A stretch of DNA of 53,552 bases from an uncultured Parabacteroides sp. (GTDB taxonomy: Bacteria; Bacteroidota; Bacteroidia; Bacteroidales; Tannerellaceae): the NCBI GenBank assembly GCA_900541965.1, contig UQLN01000033.1, positions 1-53,552 on the forward strand, read 5' to 3'. The translations under genes were made by a program, and so were the position numbers. Under the pieces are notes generated by a model. The model worked only from the letters and a program-made list of their open reading frames with translations. It had not been told where the DNA came from and made no database searches. Positions 53,054 to 53,552 of this stretch are shown here, piece after piece (positions within the stretch are counted from its first letter, which is position 1; every line of letters starts with the position of its first letter).

Positions 53054-53188
53054 ATGAAAAAAAATAACAACAATTATATGTCTGAAGATATCGGGCAATT
53101 TGTGGAGATTTTAAAAAAAAGTAAGAAAAATAGCGGGAAGCCATTTGTCGTTTCGCTTGCTAAAGGAATATATAGACAGCAGGGATGA
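53054..53188 (+). CDS. Unrecognised gene, first part of a possible frameshifted ORF
   Basis: 44 aa (MKKNNNNYMSEDIGQFVEIL, KKSKKNSGKPFVVSLAKG) ending at TGA 53188. ATG 53078 (MSEDIG) is another possible start. The frame one base over is open from 53115 to the end of the window, so this is probably the N-terminal part of a longer protein. I do not recognise it. Confidence 0.45.
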   Translation: MKKNNNNYMSEDIGQFVEILKKSKKNSGKPFVVSLAKGIYRQQG

Positions 53189-53552
53189 AAGAAACGGTTT
53201 GCTCTTGTCCCTCGTGCTGCTGTTCGGTAGCCCGTCGGTCAATCAATATGAAACGTGGAACTGCTTGGGCAAACGCTTTTTTGAGGCGTATAGGCGGCAG
53301 ATACAGGCTTGTTGCGGGTATGATACCGGCGGTCTGGGAATAGAAAGGATATGGTTGCCGTTGCCCGATTTGTTTCTCCATTATATGGGCGCCATGGAGC
53401 GTTCCGGGATGATGGGGGACTGTCCGTATCCTTTGCTTGCCGGGTATCTGGGAATTATATTCAATATGGGAAATGCCGGAAGTACGGTTTTAAACAAGTT
53501 AAAAGAGCAAAATCCGGAGTATGAATATCTGTTTGAACAGATGAAAGCGGAG
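53115..53552 (+). pseudogene. Unrecognised gene continuing past the window, no start of its own
   Basis: 146 open codons with real-protein character: LLKEYIDSRDERNGLLLSLV, NQYETWNCLGKRFFEAYRRQ, LPLPDLFLHYMGAMERSGMM and LNKLKEQNPEYEYLFEQMKA. No ATG occurs before LHYMGAM. It overlaps the preceding 44-aa frame, and a one-base shift between about 53115 and 53185 would join them; an A8 run at 53113-53120 is one candidate place. Family unknown; partial at the right edge. Confidence 0.5.

Noticed and set aside
51708..53552. Prophage end module (glucosaminidase as endolysin)
   Set aside because: No integrase, holin, capsid or tail genes are present; such genes next to HU proteins are usual at Bacteroidales polysaccharide loci.

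Overview
The window looks like chromosomal DNA of a gut Bacteroidales species, probably Parabacteroides or Bacteroides (inference). The reasons are repeated promoters with a TAnnTTTG -7 element, weak or absent Shine-Dalgarno sequences, a DUF5686/CarboxypepD_reg outer-membrane protein, a piece of type III glutamine synthetase, HU-HIG type DNA-binding protein, and a surface-polysaccharide locus behind an invertible promoter of the B. fragilis capsule type.

Layout. 1-49 is the 3' part of tRNA-Asp(GTC). 779-7362 holds a PatB/MalY-type lyase, a DUF3737 protein, a frameshifted dienelactone-hydrolase-like protein, an iron alcohol dehydrogenase and two tandem AraC-type regulators. 7422-10108 holds a BPL_N lipoprotein and a cytoplasmic GH13 amylase. 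10170-12313 holds a decayed NADAR gene, an exported double-CMD/ABM fusion and a cupin lipoprotein. 12659-17266 holds a porin-like protein, a Crp/Fnr regulator divergent from hybrid-cluster protein Hcp, and an NhaC antiporter. 17292-33017 is mostly housekeeping: DUF5686 protein, acyl-CoA ligase, Mfd, polyprenol-P mannosyltransferase-like GT2, cytochrome c peroxidase, PoxB-like pyruvate oxidase, an esterase, formate-THF ligase and a small protein made of the C-terminal part of GlnN. 33104-37344 is a B12 block: CobI/CbiL and a cobalamin-riboswitch-controlled BtuF-BtuC-BtuD importer. 37461-38317 is an AbiE-like toxin-antitoxin pair. 38536-50360 is the polysaccharide locus. 50641-51298 is a MntA-HepT pair. 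51708-52790 is a GH73 glucosaminidase and HU-like protein, and an unrecognised gene runs off the right end.

How the parts work together. The strongest regulatory reading is a small regulon. Four copies of a 40-bp element, each with two NATTAC(A/G/T)G half-sites exactly 21 bp apart, lie upstream of the hydrolase, the alcohol dehydrogenase, the cupin-CMD operon and the first AraC gene. In the three enzyme promoters the element starts exactly 19 bp from the TAnnTTTG box. This suggests that one or both AraC proteins activate an electrophile or aldehyde stress response. A 16-bp palindrome centred near -42 of the hcp promoter suggests that the divergent Crp/Fnr protein activates hcp.

The polysaccharide locus starts with WecA-like and WecC genes and ends with WecG-like and WecB genes of ordinary composition. 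Between them lies an A+T-rich core of flippase, polymerase, glycosyltransferases and acyltransferases. The outer genes predict a GlcNAc-ManNAcA start to the repeat unit. Its promoter sits in a 198-bp segment bounded by perfect 18-bp inverted repeats and is in the OFF orientation in this sequence.

A further theme is intergenic repeats. At least four loci carry arrays of 22-23-bp units, each a tiny palindrome with a word specific to that locus. A separate 7-bp repeat (CTGTCAA) occurs near the right end, and one copy lies inside the wecB reading frame. Several genes carry single-base lesions (hydrolase, NADAR, an acyltransferase, the AbiE pair, the last gene); these may be real decay or sequencing errors.
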